A stretch of DNA of 64,000 nucleotides from Triticum aestivum (lineage: Eukaryota; Streptophyta; Magnoliopsida; Poales; Poaceae): the NCBI RefSeq assembly GCF_018294505.1, contig NC_057795.1, positions 232,170,643 to 232,234,642 of the forward strand, given 5' to 3'. The notes beneath the pieces were generated by a model that was given only the letters and a program-made list of their open reading frames with translations, was not told where the DNA came from and did no database searches. Positions 32,174 through 44,029 of the stretch are shown here, one piece after another. Position 1 is the first letter of the stretch; every line of letters starts with the position of its first letter. Position numbers and translations under genes: made by a program.

Positions 32174-32437
32174 TGTGATAGCCTGGCTTAATAGGGATGA
32201 TAGACTACTCATATCAATAAGGAATTCCTTCTTTTCCGGGAGCCCATTCGGACAGAACTCCAAAGTTAAGCGTGCTCAGCTTGGAGTAGTTTCAGGCTGG
32301 GTGACCGACCGGGAAGTTGCTCCCGGGTGCGCACGAGTGAGGACAAAGTGCACAGAAAAGACTAGTATTGATCTGTGGGGCCAGTCTAGATCCCGCCAGG
32401 AGTAACGACCACCGGCGGGTGTGTCCGGGGCGTTACA
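32174..32437 (+). repeat. Cassandra 3' LTR
   Basis: It is 264 bp, ends gcgttaca, and is followed by the cctgt target copy. Confidence 0.92.
32245..32330 (+). promoter_or_regulatory. 5S-rRNA-like pol III promoter block in the Cassandra 3' LTR
   Basis: The layout is the same as in the 5' LTR, but box C reads GGCTGGGTGACC (about 32295-32306), one base away from the 5' copy. Confidence 0.85.
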
Positions 32438-32730
32438 CCTGTCTTGTGGCCTCCTCGATGATCTTCTGACATGAACTCCAAGTCTCCCGGATCATATTCT
32501 TCCTAAAAATCACGCTCCCGAAGGTTTCATTCCGTTTGGACTGCATTTGATATTCCTTTTCTTCGAAATACTGAAGCAGGCAATAAAACAGCAATATGGG
32601 CTGGGCCTCCGGTTAATAGGTTAGTCCCAAAAATGATATAAAAGTGTATAATAAAGCCCATAATCATTCAAAACAGATAATAAAATAGCATGAATGCTTC
32701 ATAAATTATAGACACGTTGGAGACGTATCA

Positions 32731-35700
32731 GCATCCCCAAGCTTAATTCTACTCGTCCTCGAGTAGGTAAATGATAAAAGAAAGAATTTATGAAGTGTGA
32801 ATGCTAGAAGGTGCAGAAGTTTGATCAATGATAATTTCAATCACCTTTTCTAGCATGATTATATGTCATAACAGTAGTTCATCTCATAAAACTCCTCACG
32901 ATAAAGTAACAATCAATTCACATGTCAAAGCATAGACGATAAACTTTCTTGAAAACTAGCAAACTTCATTCTCAGTCATCAAACAATTGCAAATCATCTT
33001 ATTTTCAGGAATTGCAAACTCCACATACTCAACTATCATATAGTCTTCTACAATTGCTAACACTCACGCAATACTAATGGTTTTGGAGTTTCAATCGGAC
33101 ACTGAGAAAGATAGGGGCTTATAGTGTTGCCTCCCGACGTATTCACCTTTGGGTGATGTCAACAATAATAGTTCATGCTAACTTACATCCAATTGGATAT
33201 ATATAACAGGATGTTTCCAACACGAGGTGCTTGCCAAAGGTTAAAATGAAGAAGGGAAAAGTGGAGATCACCTTGACTCTTGCATAAAGTAAAAGACATA
33301 AAGTAAAAGATAGGCCCTTCGCAGAGGGAAGCAGAGGTTGTCATGCGCTTTTAGGGTTGGATGCACAAAATCTTAATGTGAATGAACGTCACTTTATATT
33401 GCCACTTGTATATGGACCTTTATTATGCAGTCTGTTGCTTTTATTGCTTCCATAACAGGATCGTATAAAGCTATTTTCTTCACACCAAAAGATCATACAT
33501 ATTTAGAGAGCAATTTTTATTGCTTGCACCGATGACAACTTACTTGAAGGATCTTACTCAACACATAGGTAGATATGGTGGACTCTCATGGCAAAACTGG
33601 GTTTAAGGATATTTGGAAGCACAAGTAGTATCTCTACTTGGTGCAAGGAATTTTGGCTAGCATGAGGGGGAAAGGCAAGCTCAACATGTTCGAATGATCC
33701 ATGGCAATATACTTTAACTGAGATGTGCGAAAACATAACCCATTACGTTGTCTTCCTTGTCCAACATCAATTCTTTAGCATGTCATACTTAATGAGTGCT
33801 CCCAATTATAAAAGATGTCTATGATAGTGTATTTATATGTGGAATCTCTCTTCCTTCAATATTCTTTCATGAATTGTTCCAATGACCAATACAATGCTTG
33901 CTAACCTTCAATAAATTTACAACTGCTACTTCTTAGATGTGAAGTCATTACTCCCCATGGGGTAAGAAAATGAGACATATAAAATTTCATATTTATGACA
34001 ATCAACTCATTCAACCATTTACTCATAGGATATAAGTGAAGCACACGAGTAAATGACAAACTACTCCAAAAAGATATAAGTGAAGATCAATGAGTAGCTA
34101 AACAATTATGTAACTATATGAAGACTCTCTCTCATTTAATAATTTCAGATCTTGGTATTGTATTCAAACAGCAAGCAAGGCAAAACAAAATGACATTTCA
34201 AGGATAGCACAACTCATGTGAAGAAGCAAAAACTTAGGCTCAACCGATACTAACCGATAGTTGTTGAAGAAGAAAGGTGGGATGTCTACGGGGCATCCCC
34301 AAGCTTAGATGCTTGATACTTCTTGAAATATTATCTTGGGGTACCTTGGGCATCCCCAATCTTGTACTTTTGTGTCTCCTTAATTCCTCTCATATCATAG
34401 TTTCTCTTTTTATCAAAAGCTTCATCTACACCAAGCTCAACAAGAACTCGTGAGATAGGTTAGTATAAACAAATGCACAACCTTATCATTTTCTACTGTA
34501 AAAAATCACTAAAATTATTATTCAACATTGCATACTAAATTCCTCTGCATATTTAATACTCCTATCCTCAAATAGAATCATTAAACAACCAAACATATGC
34601 AAACAATGCAACCATAACAGCAATCTGTCAAAACAGTATAGTCTGTAAGGAATGCAAGATTCATCATACTTCCCTAACTCCAAAAATTATGAGAAAAATA
34701 CTAATCTGTAGAAGATTTATCATAGCTCATTATGCAAAAAGTTTCAACATTATATCATTCTCTGAATTTTCTAGGGAATTTTTGCAACAGCGGTAAACTT
34801 TCTGTTTTCAAACAGCAACATGTATACTAGCAAAATAAGCATGGTAAAGGCTATCCTTGACATTTTTATTGAAAATAAAGGTGCAAAACATTATTCTAAA
34901 TAACAGCAAGAAAATAATAACAAGAGAAAATGACGCTCCAAGCAAAACACATATCATTTGGCGAATAAAAATATAGCTCCAAGTAAAGTTACCGATGAAC
35001 GAAGACGAAAGAGGGGATGCCATCCGGGGCATCCCCAAGCTTAGGCTTTTGTCTATTCTTGAATATTAACTTGGGGTGCCTTGGGCATCCCCAAGCTTAG
35101 GTTCTTGCCACTCCTTATTCCATAGTCCATCGAATCTTTACCCAAAACTTGAAAACTTCACAACACAAAACACAACAGAAAACTCGTAAGCTCCGTTAGT
35201 ATAAGAAAATAAAACCACCACTTAGGTACTGTAATGAACTCATTCTATATTCATATTGGTGTAATATCTGCTGTATTATAACTTCTCTATGGTTCATACC
35301 CTCCGATACTACTCATAGATTCATCAAAATAAGCAAACAACACATAGAAAATAGAATCTGTCAAAAACAGAATAGTCTGTAGTAATCTGTATCAAACGTA
35401 TACTTCTGGAACTCCAAAAATCCTACCACATTAGGAAATCCTAAGAAATTCATGTACCAATCCAGAGAAAAAATAATCAGATCAAGATCACGTTTCTGTG
35501 AATTAACAGAACTAATTTACTGGATGAAAAAGTTTCTGATTCTCAGCAGGATCAACACAACTATCACCGTAAGCCATCCTGAAGGTCTTACTTGGCACTT
35601 TATTGAAACAAAAGCTATAAAACATGATTACTACAGTAGCATAATCATGTGAACACACAAAAACAGTAAGGATAAATATTGGGTTGTCTCCCAACAAGCG

Positions 35701-35905
35701 CTTTTCTTTAATGCCTTTCTAGCTAGGCAAGATGATGACAATGATGCTCACACAAAAGATAAGAATTGAAACATAACGGGAGCATCATGAAGCATATGAC
35801 TAGCACATTTAAGCCTAACCCACTTCCTATGCATAGGGATTTTGTGAGCAAACAACTTATGGGGACAATAATCAACTAGCATAGGAAGGTAAAACAAGCA
35901 TAACT
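32731..35905 (-). other. Element A non-coding interior with repeated polypurine-tract-like motifs
   Basis: About 3.2 kb of AT-rich sequence has no gene. Next to the LTR the minus strand reads TAAGCTTGGGGATGC, the expected polypurine tract. The same 11-15 bases recur at 34293-34308, 34350-34364 (one change), 35029-35044 and 35085-35100, and once more inside the open frame at 36533-36548. Confidence 0.7.
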
Positions 35906-37581
35906 TCAAGACTTTAAGCACATAGAGAGGAAACTTGACATTATTGCAATTCCTACAAGCATATGTCCCCCCCCCCCATAATAATTTTCAGTAGCATCAT
36001 GAATGAATTCAACAATATAACCAGCACCTAAAGCATTCTTTTCATGATCTACAAGCATAGAAAATTTACTACTCTCCACATAAGCAAAATTCTTCTCATT
36101 CGAAATAGTGGGAGTATCATAAGAGACTTGAGTACTAAAAATTGTTTCCACATTAAAAGAGTAATGCTCAGAAAAAGGGTAATCATAATCATGACAATAT
36201 TTGTAAATATAATCATCACTAATTTTCATAGCATAAGTTTCATCACAATAATAATCATAAGTAGCAACTTCGTTCTCGTCATAATCGATTGAAACCTCTC
36301 GCAAGATAGTGGAATCACTAAATAAAGTTGACACTCTTCCAAATCCACTTTCATATTCATCACAATAAAATTCAACATCCTCCAAAATAGTGGGATCACT
36401 ACTTCCTAAAGTTGACACTCTTCCAAACCACTTTCATCAATATAATCATCATTGGTAAGAGGCATGCTATCATCATAACAACTTTGTATATCAAAACTTG
36501 GGATGCTAAAATTATCATCTTCATTAAACATAGCATCCCCAAGCTTGGGACAAACATTAATTTCAGCAAATATATTCTCAAATATTTCATCCTCATCAAA
36601 CATAGCTTCCCAAAGCTTGGGCCCTTTCATATCATAAGCATAATCACTCTCATTGTTAAAAATATGAATAGCACCAATAGTAAAGCAATTATCATCATCA
36701 CAATGAGTAGTAGGAGCAACATCATTTGGGAGGGATACCTTTCTACCTTTGTTGCTCCTTCTTTTCTTTTTCTTCTTCACATTATGTGTGGGTTCAACCT
36801 TCCTCTTTGAGCTCCTTATTGATGAGATTGGTTGAATAGAAATCTCCTCCTGGTTACCTGACTCATCATAAGAAATAATATGAGGATATTGGGAAGTCTC
36901 TCCCCTTTCATTAGTATTCTCATCATCTTCTATTTGCTTTCTTTTCTTTAGGTAATTGGCAATATAAGGATTTTCAATGCAATTCACCGCACAAAACATA
37001 TAAATCATCTCTAGATCAATATCAAGGAAATGCTCAAGGTTAAATTTTGGAATAAACTTAGTTGCACGTTTCAATTCTTCATAACCCAAAAGCAATCTAA
37101 GCTCATTGTAATGAGCAAGGGAGATCAAATCATCACAATTTTTGGACACGATACGATCATGAAACAATTTGCATTGGAGATGTAAATGATCACGTTCATT
37201 GCAAAATTCACAACAGTAAAGATATCTTAAATTCTCCGCACTCTTATATAGCCTTTCTTGCAACCCTTTAGTTTCCAAATACTTATGCCTCTTGCAATAT
37301 CTATTTTCCCTATTTGGTGTGTCCATGCAAACCAGATCTACTCCACAAAAATCAACATGCTTATAGGAGACATTTCCATCATAACTAGTGCAATCATCAT
37401 TAGTACTATGGATATTCAAAGAGTTTATACTAACAACATTGCAATCATGCTCATCATTCAAAGATTTAGTACCAAGCATTTTAATGCATTCTTCTTCTAA
37501 CACTTGGGCACAATTTTCCTTTCCATCAAACTCACGAAAGATTTTAAAAAGATGAAGCGTATGAGACAAACCTAATTCCAT
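35906..37581 (-). pseudogene. Element A open frame of unknown function (one frameshift)
   Basis: A start codon at 37581 opens 391 codons (to 36406). A frameshift near 36410 joins a second frame of 170 codons (to 35906). The N-terminal 130 residues are acidic and Asn/Ser-rich (ECIKMLGTKSLNDEHDCNVV). The middle has a Cys-rich stretch (RYLYCCEFCNERDHLHLQCK) that could bind zinc, and an amphipathic part (ELRLLLGYEELKRATKFIPK). A basic run with six Lys (VKKKKKRRSNKGRK) could be a nuclear-localisation signal. The C-terminal half is rich in Asp, Glu and Tyr (FYCDEYESGFG). I recognise no gag, pol or host domain. It sits where gag would be, right after the primer-binding site. Confidence 0.6.
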
Positions 37582-37678
37582 TTTTTTGTAGTTTTCTTTT
37601 ATAAACTAAACTAGTGATAAAACAAGAAACTAAAAGATTCGATTGCAAGATCTAAAGATATATACCATCAAGCACTCA

Positions 37679-37698
37679 CCTCCCCGGCAACGGCGCCA
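37679..37698 (-). other. Element A second, upstream copy of the tRNA-Asp primer-binding site
   Basis: It is an exact repeat of the 37741-37760 site, together with the following gaaaagagctt, 62 bp away. Between the two copies lies cagtttacgggg-like unique sequence. Confidence 0.75.
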
Positions 37699-37740
37699 GA
37701 AAAGAGCTTAGTTTACGGGGTGTGAGTACTGCTTACCTAG

Positions 37741-37760
37741 CCTCCCCGGCAACGGCGCCA
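37741..37760 (-). other. Element A primer-binding site (tRNA-Asp), LTR-proximal copy
   Basis: The plus strand cctccccggcaacggcgcca equals the 3' end of plant tRNA-Asp, so the minus strand can prime with that tRNA. It lies 10 bases from the LTR at 37771. Confidence 0.8.
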
Positions 37761-37770
37761 GAAAAGAGCT

Positions 37771-39396
37771 TGATGTCTACTACACAACCTTCTTCTTATA
37801 GACGTTGTTGGGCCTGCAAGTGCACAGGTTTGTAGGACAGTAGCAAATTTCCCTCAAGTGGATGACCTAAGGATTATAAATCTGTGGGAGGCGTAGGATG
37901 AAGATGGTCTCTCTCAAACAACCCTACAACCAAATAACAAAGAGTCTCTTGTGTCCCCAACACACCCAATACATTGGTAGATTGTATAGGTGCACTAGTT
38001 CGGCGAAGAGATGGTGATACAAGTGCAATATGGATGGTAGATATGAGTATTTGTAATCTGAAAATATAAAAACAGCAAGGTAACAAGTGGTAAAAGTGAG
38101 CGTAAACGGTATTGCAATGGTAGGAAACAAGGCATAGGGTTCATACTTTCACTAGTGCAAGTTCTCTCAACAATAATAACATAGATAGATCATATAACAA
38201 TCCCTCAATATGCAACAAAGAGTCACTCCAGAGCCAGTAATAGCGGAGAACAAACGAAGAGATTATGGTAGGGTACGAAACCACCTCAAAGTTATTCTTT
38301 CAGATCAATCTATTCAAGAGTTCGTACTAGAATAACACCTTAAGACACAAATCAACCAAAACCCTAATGTCACCTAGATACTCCATTGTCACCTCAAGTA
38401 TCCGTGGGCATGATTATACGATATGCATCAAACAATCCCAGATTCATCCAACCAACACAAAGTACTTCAAAGAGTGCCCCAAAGTTTCTACCGGAGAGTC
38501 AAGAAAACGTGTGCAAACCCCTATGCATAGGTTCATGGGCGGAACCTGCAAGTTGGTCACCAAAACATACATCAAGTGGCACGTGATATCCCATTGTCAC
38601 CACAAATAAACACGGCAAGACATACATCAAGTGTTCTCAAATAAAGATTCAATCCGATAAGATAACTTCAAGAGGGAAACTCAATTCATCACAAGAGAGT
38701 AGAGGGGGGAGAAACATCATAAGATCAAACTATAATAGCAAAGCTCGCGATACATCAAGATCGTGCCATAGAGAGAACACGAGAGAGAGAGAGAGAGATC
38801 AAACACATAGCTACTGGTACATACCCTCAGCCCCGAGGGTGAACTACTCCCTCCTCGTCATGGATAGCATCGGGATGATGAAGATGGCCACTGGTGAGGG
38901 ATCCCCCGTCCGGCAGGGTGCCGGAACGGGCTCCCGAGAGGATTTTGGTGGCTATAGAGGCTTGCGGCGGCGGAACTCCCGATCTATCTTGATATTCGAT
39001 GTTTTTAGGGTACGTAGGCTTTTATAGGTGAAAGAAGTCGGCCGGGGGAGCCTCGAGGGGCCCACGAGAGGGTAGGGCGTGCCTAGGGGGGTGGGCGCGC
39101 CTCCCTGTCTTGTGGCCTCCTCGATGATCTTCTGCCGTGAACTCGAAGTCTCCCGGATCATATTCTTCCTAAAAATCACGCTCCCGAAGGTTTCATTCTG
39201 TTTGGACTTCGTTTGATATTCCTTCTCTTCGAAATACTGAAACAGACAGGAAAACAGCAATATGGGCTGGGCCTCCAGTTAATAGGTTAGTCCCAAAAAC
39301 GATATAAAAGTATATAATAAAGCCCATAATCATTCAAAACAGATAATAAAATAGCATGAATTATTCATAAATTATAGATACATTGGAGACGTATCA
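37771..39396 (-). repeat. Element A LTR, right copy (sense 5' LTR)
   Basis: It is 1626 bp and uninterrupted. It provides the empty-site sequence (ccctgtcttg) for the Cassandra insertion. Confidence 0.92.
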
Positions 39397-40482
39397 GCCA
39401 ACTCCAGTCCATGAGGCAGGAGCGCGACCAGGCGGCTTCTCAGCGCGACCGGCTGGAGAAAGAGCTGGCGGAGAAGGCCCTATGGCACACGGAGCAGGTG
39501 AACAAGCTGGAGGCAGAGGAGGTGGTGCTCAAGGCCGAGTTCGAGACTGAGTGCTCGAGCTGGCTTGAGAGGAAGAAGCTCCTTGACGACGGCTACTCCG
39601 TGATCGAGGACATGCTGGACGGCGAGTTCTTTCTTCATTCCGCTCTGCCTTCTTTCCGCCGACTGCTACCAGGGGGCCGTATTCTAAGGCCTCTATCAGA
39701 GTTCCTTCCGGTTTATTCTGTTGCCGTGTCTGCATGGCCATCGAAGCAGAGCGCAAGGCGAATCAACGCGAGGGCAAGGAGATTCCTCGGAATTGGCCTC
39801 GGACCATGGGTGAGCAGCTCATGACCGTCAGGATGCGCCTGGAGCCGACGCGCCGCCTACTCCGATGGCTTCAGCGTGCCGAGGCTCAGGTCTTGGAGGC
39901 CTTATGGCCGGGTAGTCTGCTTCCACGGACTCCCATTCGGACAGCCGACTGCTGGAGGTGGCGGTCCAACGCCTTGAAGCCCGGAACATCTCCGCCGCAC
40001 GAGCCGGCGCCGCCAAAGCACTGGAGTGCGTCAGGGCCTTGTACCCCAGCGTGGGCATGTTGCAACTGATGACTTTTCTCTAGGAGGCGGTGCCTGGGCT
40101 GGCGACGGAGAGCCAGAACGTCGCCATCTGGGCGTCTACCATCGCCGACTACACCGACGTCAATGCCTTCTTCCCGGAGCGGGCCAACGATGGTGCTGTC
40201 ATAACCCCCTCCTGGTTCGGTCCTGACCCGTCGGACGGGGAGGACTTGGCGGAGATTGCCTCCAGCGATGAAGGCGACGAGAGCGTTGATGGTGAGGATG
40301 GCGGCTACGTTACTCCAGATGGCAGAACGACCAGCCGGAACCAGCCTGACCCAACGCCGACTGTCGACCTGCCGGAAACTTCGTCAGCCGGCGCTGACAG
40401 CCGAGCCGAACCTCACCAGCCGGAAGTCCCACCAGCTGGAGCCACGCTTGCCACCGACCAGCTCGAGGGGCCGTCTGCCTAA
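39397..40482 (+). pseudogene. Element 3 antisense spliced gene, 3' part
   Basis: The frame resumes after element A with a coiled coil (SMRQERDQAASQRDRLEKEL, 39411-39600). A frame change near 39620-39730 leads to a second helical stretch (ERKANQREGKEIPRNWPRTM). The end (40090-40482) reads VAIWASTIADYTDVNAFFPE, then SWFGPDPSDGEDLAEIASSD, with an acidic, Thr/Pro-rich tail and a stop at 40482. A splice acceptor at about 40078-40083 is plausible. No enzymatic motif is visible. The coiled coil suggests self-association or scaffolding, which is inference. Confidence 0.6.
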
Positions 40483-41222
40483 ACGGCCTGTTTATCTTCT
40501 TTCATGTTTTCTGTCTTTATGCTTGAAGAACAATGTTAATTATGCGTCGTTCCACCCACTGGGGTGTATGCTAAATTTAATTAATACTGGCCTCGGGCCT
40601 GTTGCAATGTATATATAAGTTTAAATCCCCACATTGTTGTATGTGTTGCCGAGTTCTTGTTCGAATTTTCTTTTCTGCCTCTGGCTTTTTTCTCTGTCGC
40701 GTTCTTTTGGCCGCCTCCCTGCCAGCCGGGTAGCCGCTCTATGGTTTGTGGCTGGGTCAGGGACTTGGTCCTTCTTCAGAACGGGCAAGTTACTTCAGCT
40801 GCGTAGAGCGTATCTTAGTCGAGCGAGAAGTCGGCCTGCTGGCTGCTGAGCATCAAGACTAGGGAGGCGAGGAGCCGGCTAGGCCTAAGTTAGCGTCTTC
40901 CTTAGTCGGATTTTGTGTGGACAGCATTTCCTGCCTTTGGCTCTTCGCCAGTCAGACAGTTGCACCGCGAGCTGTGACTTGGAGCGAAGAGAGGGCTTTT
41001 GGCTTCGGCACACTACTAGTCCGCTCCGGCTGGTGCAACTTAGGCTAAGTTGGCGAGCCCCCGGGCCGGCTGACCGGAACCCGGACGGGGCAGGAACAAG
41101 GAAAACTCAAATCATGGCATAAGCTTAACTTATAGTTAAAAAGGTAGCCGCCGAGTGCACCTCGGGGGACCTAAGGTCTTTTAACTAATACAAAAGTTGG
41201 CATGGTACATACGCTCGGATCA
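40483..41222. other. Element 3 spacer between antisense gene and integrase end
   Basis: No gene is recognised. The AT-rich first 150 bp probably holds the 3' end of the antisense transcript. The rest is GC-richer, without repeats or motifs I can name. Confidence 0.45.
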
Positions 41223-41370
41223 ACTGTAAAACGGGCGGAGCAGATTTCCATTCCATGGCCGCTCCATCTCTTCGCCCGATGTGCATCGCTTGCACGCTCT
41301 AGACTTCTAGGCGGCGATGAGGTAGTATGAATCATTGCCCATCGCCTTGCTGACGCTGAATTGTCCTTCC
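41223..41370 (-). pseudogene. pol: Element 3 integrase C-terminal end, cut off by element 5
   Basis: On the minus strand the fragment reads SVSKAMGNDSYYLI near the element 5 border and NGNLLRPFYS at its end. This is the C-terminal domain of the integrase whose main part lies at 56066-56990. Removing element 5 and one 5 bp duplication brings the two parts back into register, which confirms the insertion point. Confidence 0.75.
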
Positions 41371-42182
41371 TAATAGAGGAAAAGGTGTCCCGTCTTTCGA
41401 TGATATGGTGATTATCGTTTTGGAGGAGTAGACTTTGATGATCCGACTACGTACGTGTGAGGACGTCGCACCTTAGCTATTGCTAAACCAACTCCGAGAG
41501 GTTATTGACCACACCGGAGCATGATCACTATGACCACGAGGGCCTATTTCCTGCGAGCAAACGAAGAACAAGCAAGAAACTGAGATTGCAATCTAGATAT
41601 TGCGAATATAAGATGAAAGCTTTATTGATCAAGATGGGATTCTGTAATGTCTTGGTCTGGTCGTTGAACACAAACGAAGTATGCGAAGTTGCAGCTATGG
41701 CAAACTTTTAACCTAAACAAAACAAATAGTCTAAACGGTGCCCTAAGGGTTGTATATATCGAGGAAGAGGGGGGGATTTCATGGCCCTTGGGGGAGGGGT
41801 CCGAAACCAACCCTATCTCTTGTTTCCCCACACATACGGTCTCTAAAAATTGCCTATACTTATGTATTTCAAAATTACATGGGTCTGACCCAATAATAAG
41901 GTGACGCTGCACCTAGAATAGCCTCTGGACGAAATTTATGAAGTGGCATCTTGTATATTTTGTCCAAGGCTTCATGCACTCATTATGGTGGCTTCAAAGT
42001 CCTGAAATCATCACTTGTAACTCCGTTCTTGTTTCCCTTGTGCATGCCATCATCTCCATGCTTGTTCTTGCTCCAATGTTCATCCTTCTCCACGCTAGGC
42101 CCTTCATTTGTAAGCAAAACATATGTATCCAATTTAGGAGGCATCATATTCTCATGAACATTAGAATCATTACCAAGAAACA
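41371..42182 (-). repeat. Element 5 LTR, left copy (sense 3' LTR, U3 start deleted)
   Basis: It is homologous to 55168-55956. About 105 bp found in the right copy (55957-56060) is missing, so the pol frame joins the LTR abnormally. It keeps a TATA-like run at 41751-41758 (minus strand) that the right copy lacks. The initial TG is mutated to TA. Confidence 0.85.
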
Positions 42183-42231
42183 CTTGAAATGAAGTCGTCA
42201 TCAAGCTCATCTTCCTCACCCAAATAAGGCT

Positions 42232-44029
42232 TCAAATATGCAAAGTTAAAAGTGGGACTAACCCCAAAATCTGCAGGGAGCTGAAGTTTATATGCATATC
42301 ATTTATTTTCTCAAACACCTTAAAAGGACCATCATCATGTGGCATTAACTTTGATTTGCACAAATTATAAAATCTATCCTTACGCAAATGTAACCAAACA
42401 AGATATCGAGGTGCAAACACAACACGTTTTCTACCCTTATCTCCATCAAGTTTATATTTAGCATTCATACACTCAATGTTTTCCTTAGTTAACTCATGCA
42501 TTTTTAATATCAATTCAGCATGTTGTTTAGCATCAAAATTAACCTTCTCCGAAGATGGAAGAGGCAACTAATCAATAGGTGCACGAGGTAGGAAACGATA
42601 CACAATTTCAAAAGGGCACATCTTAGTAGTAGAATGCAATGAACGATTATAAGCAAATTCAATATGAGGCAAGCATTCCTCCCACATTTTCTTATTATTC
42701 TTCAAAACAACCGTAAGCATACTAGACAATGTTCTATTGACTACTTAAGTTTGTCCATCAGTTTGGGGGTGACAAGTAATACTAAAAAGCACTTTAGTCC
42801 CCAACTTAGCCCATAAACATCTCCAAAAGTGGCTAAGAAATTTAGTATGACGATCTGAAACAATAGTATTTGGCACACCATGCAAGCGAATAATTTCACG
42901 AAAGAATAAATCAGAAACATTAACAACATCTCGCTTTTATGACATGGTATAAAGTGTGCCATTTTCAAGAATCTATCCACGACAACAAATATGCTATCCC
43001 TCCCCTTTTTGTTTGAGGTAAACCTAAAACAAAGTCCATAGATATATCCTCCCAAGGAACACTAGGTACAGGCAAAGGCATATATAAACCATGAGGATTT
43101 AGTCGTGACTTAGCTTTTTGACATGTAGTGCAGCAAGCAATAAAAGGCTCAACATCCCGTCTCATCTTTGGCCAAAAGAAATGTGTAGCAAGTACGTCCT
43201 CCATCTTCTTCAAACCAAAGTGTCCCATTAATCCTCCTCCATGCGCCTCCTGCAACAACAAAAGACGAACGGAGCTAGCTGGAATGCATAGCTTGTTAGC
43301 ACGAAACACAAATCCATCATCAACGACGAACTTGTTCCACATTTTTCCTTCTTTACAATTCTGCATTACATCTTTAAAATCAACATCATGCACATATTGT
43401 TCTTTGATGGTCTCCAAACCAAATATTTTGAAGTAAAGTTGTGAAATCATAGTATAGTGACGAGACAATGCATTAACAATAACATTTTCTTTACCCTTCT
43501 TGTGTTTAATGACATAAGGGAAAGTCTCAATGAATTCAACCCATTTAGCATGTCTATGATTCAGTTTAGCTTGTCTTTTAACATGTTTCAAAGATTCAGG
43601 ATCAGAATGTATAACAAATTCTTTGGGCCATAAATAATGTTGCCATGTTTCTAAAGTCCGAACAAGAGCATATAATTCTTTATCATAAGTAGAATAATTT
43701 AGACTAGGCCCACTTAATTTTTCAGAAAAGTATGCAACAAGTTTGCCATCTTGTAATAACACACCTCCTAATCCAATTCCACTAGCATCACATTCAAGCT
43801 CAAAAGTCTTATTAAAATCAGGAAGTTGGAGTAAAGGAGCATGTGTCAACCTATCTTTTAATACTGTGAAGGCTTCTTCCTGTGCGGTACCCCAAACAAA
43901 AGGCACATCCTTCTTTGTAAGCTCTTTGAGAGGTGCAGCAATGGTGCTGAAATCTCTCATAAAATGTCTATAGAATCCAGTGAGGCCAAGAAACTCCTCA
44001 CTTATGTGACCGTTTTGGGTTGTGGCCAA
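42232..44029 (-). pseudogene. pol: Element 5 RNase H and integrase (broken)
   Basis: RNase H (about 43440-43950) shows [25 protein letters not shown] and [11 protein letters not shown]. The last catalytic Asp of the usual DALSR motif is Asn (VNALSRH). The integrase zinc finger (HGGGLMGH ... CCTTC) and first catalytic segment ([10 protein letters not shown]) follow. A frameshift near 42965 leads to a partial core frame (42741-43055) with the second acidic motif lost. The C-terminal part (42232-42567) reads VVFAPRYLVWLHLRKDRF and FKVFEKIND. It is a non-functional relic with the order typical of Gypsy pol. Confidence 0.82.

Larger units (their letters stand above)
31714..32437 (+). mobile_element. 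Cassandra-type TRIM with 5S-rRNA-like LTRs
   Basis: Two 264 bp LTRs (31714-31977 and 32174-32437, tgtgatagcc ... ttaca) enclose only 196 bp. The interior has the initiator-Met primer-binding site TGGTATCAGAGC at 31981-31992 and a G-rich polypurine-like tract (32163-32173) before the second LTR. There is no coding capacity. Each LTR contains a block closely matching plant 5S rRNA with its internal pol III promoter, the hallmark of Cassandra. The flanks cttgt and cctgt are four of five identical, and the intact LTR copy of element A shows the empty site. Confidence 0.93.
30381..32730 (-). repeat. Element A LTR, left copy (sense 3' LTR), split by Cassandra
   Basis: Without the 724 bp TRIM and its TSD it is about 1.62 kb, matching the right copy. 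The sense start on the minus strand is TGATACGTCTCCAACGTGTC. By eye about 3% of the first 500 positions differ from the right copy. Confidence 0.9.
30381..39396 (-). mobile_element. Element A: non-autonomous Gypsy-type element with tRNA-Asp primer-binding site
   Basis: LTRs at 30381-32730 (enlarged by a Cassandra insertion) and 37771-39396 run tgatgt ... gtatca. The TSD is a perfect gccaa (30376-30380 and 39397-39401). The primer-binding site beside the right LTR makes sense minus. The interior has one long broken open frame (35906-37581) of unknown function and about 3.2 kb of AT-rich non-coding DNA. There is no gag, protease, RT, RNase H or integrase signature, so it depends on other elements. 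It sits in the coding region of the element 3 antisense gene. Confidence 0.9.

Noticed and set aside
32731..35105. CRISPR-like array from the repeated GCATCCCCAAGCTT motif
   Set aside because: Spacing is irregular, copies are few and match the polypurine tract; the genome is that of a plant.
37741..37760. tRNA-Asp gene
   Set aside because: Only the 3' 20 bases are present, twice, next to an LTR; they are primer-binding sites.
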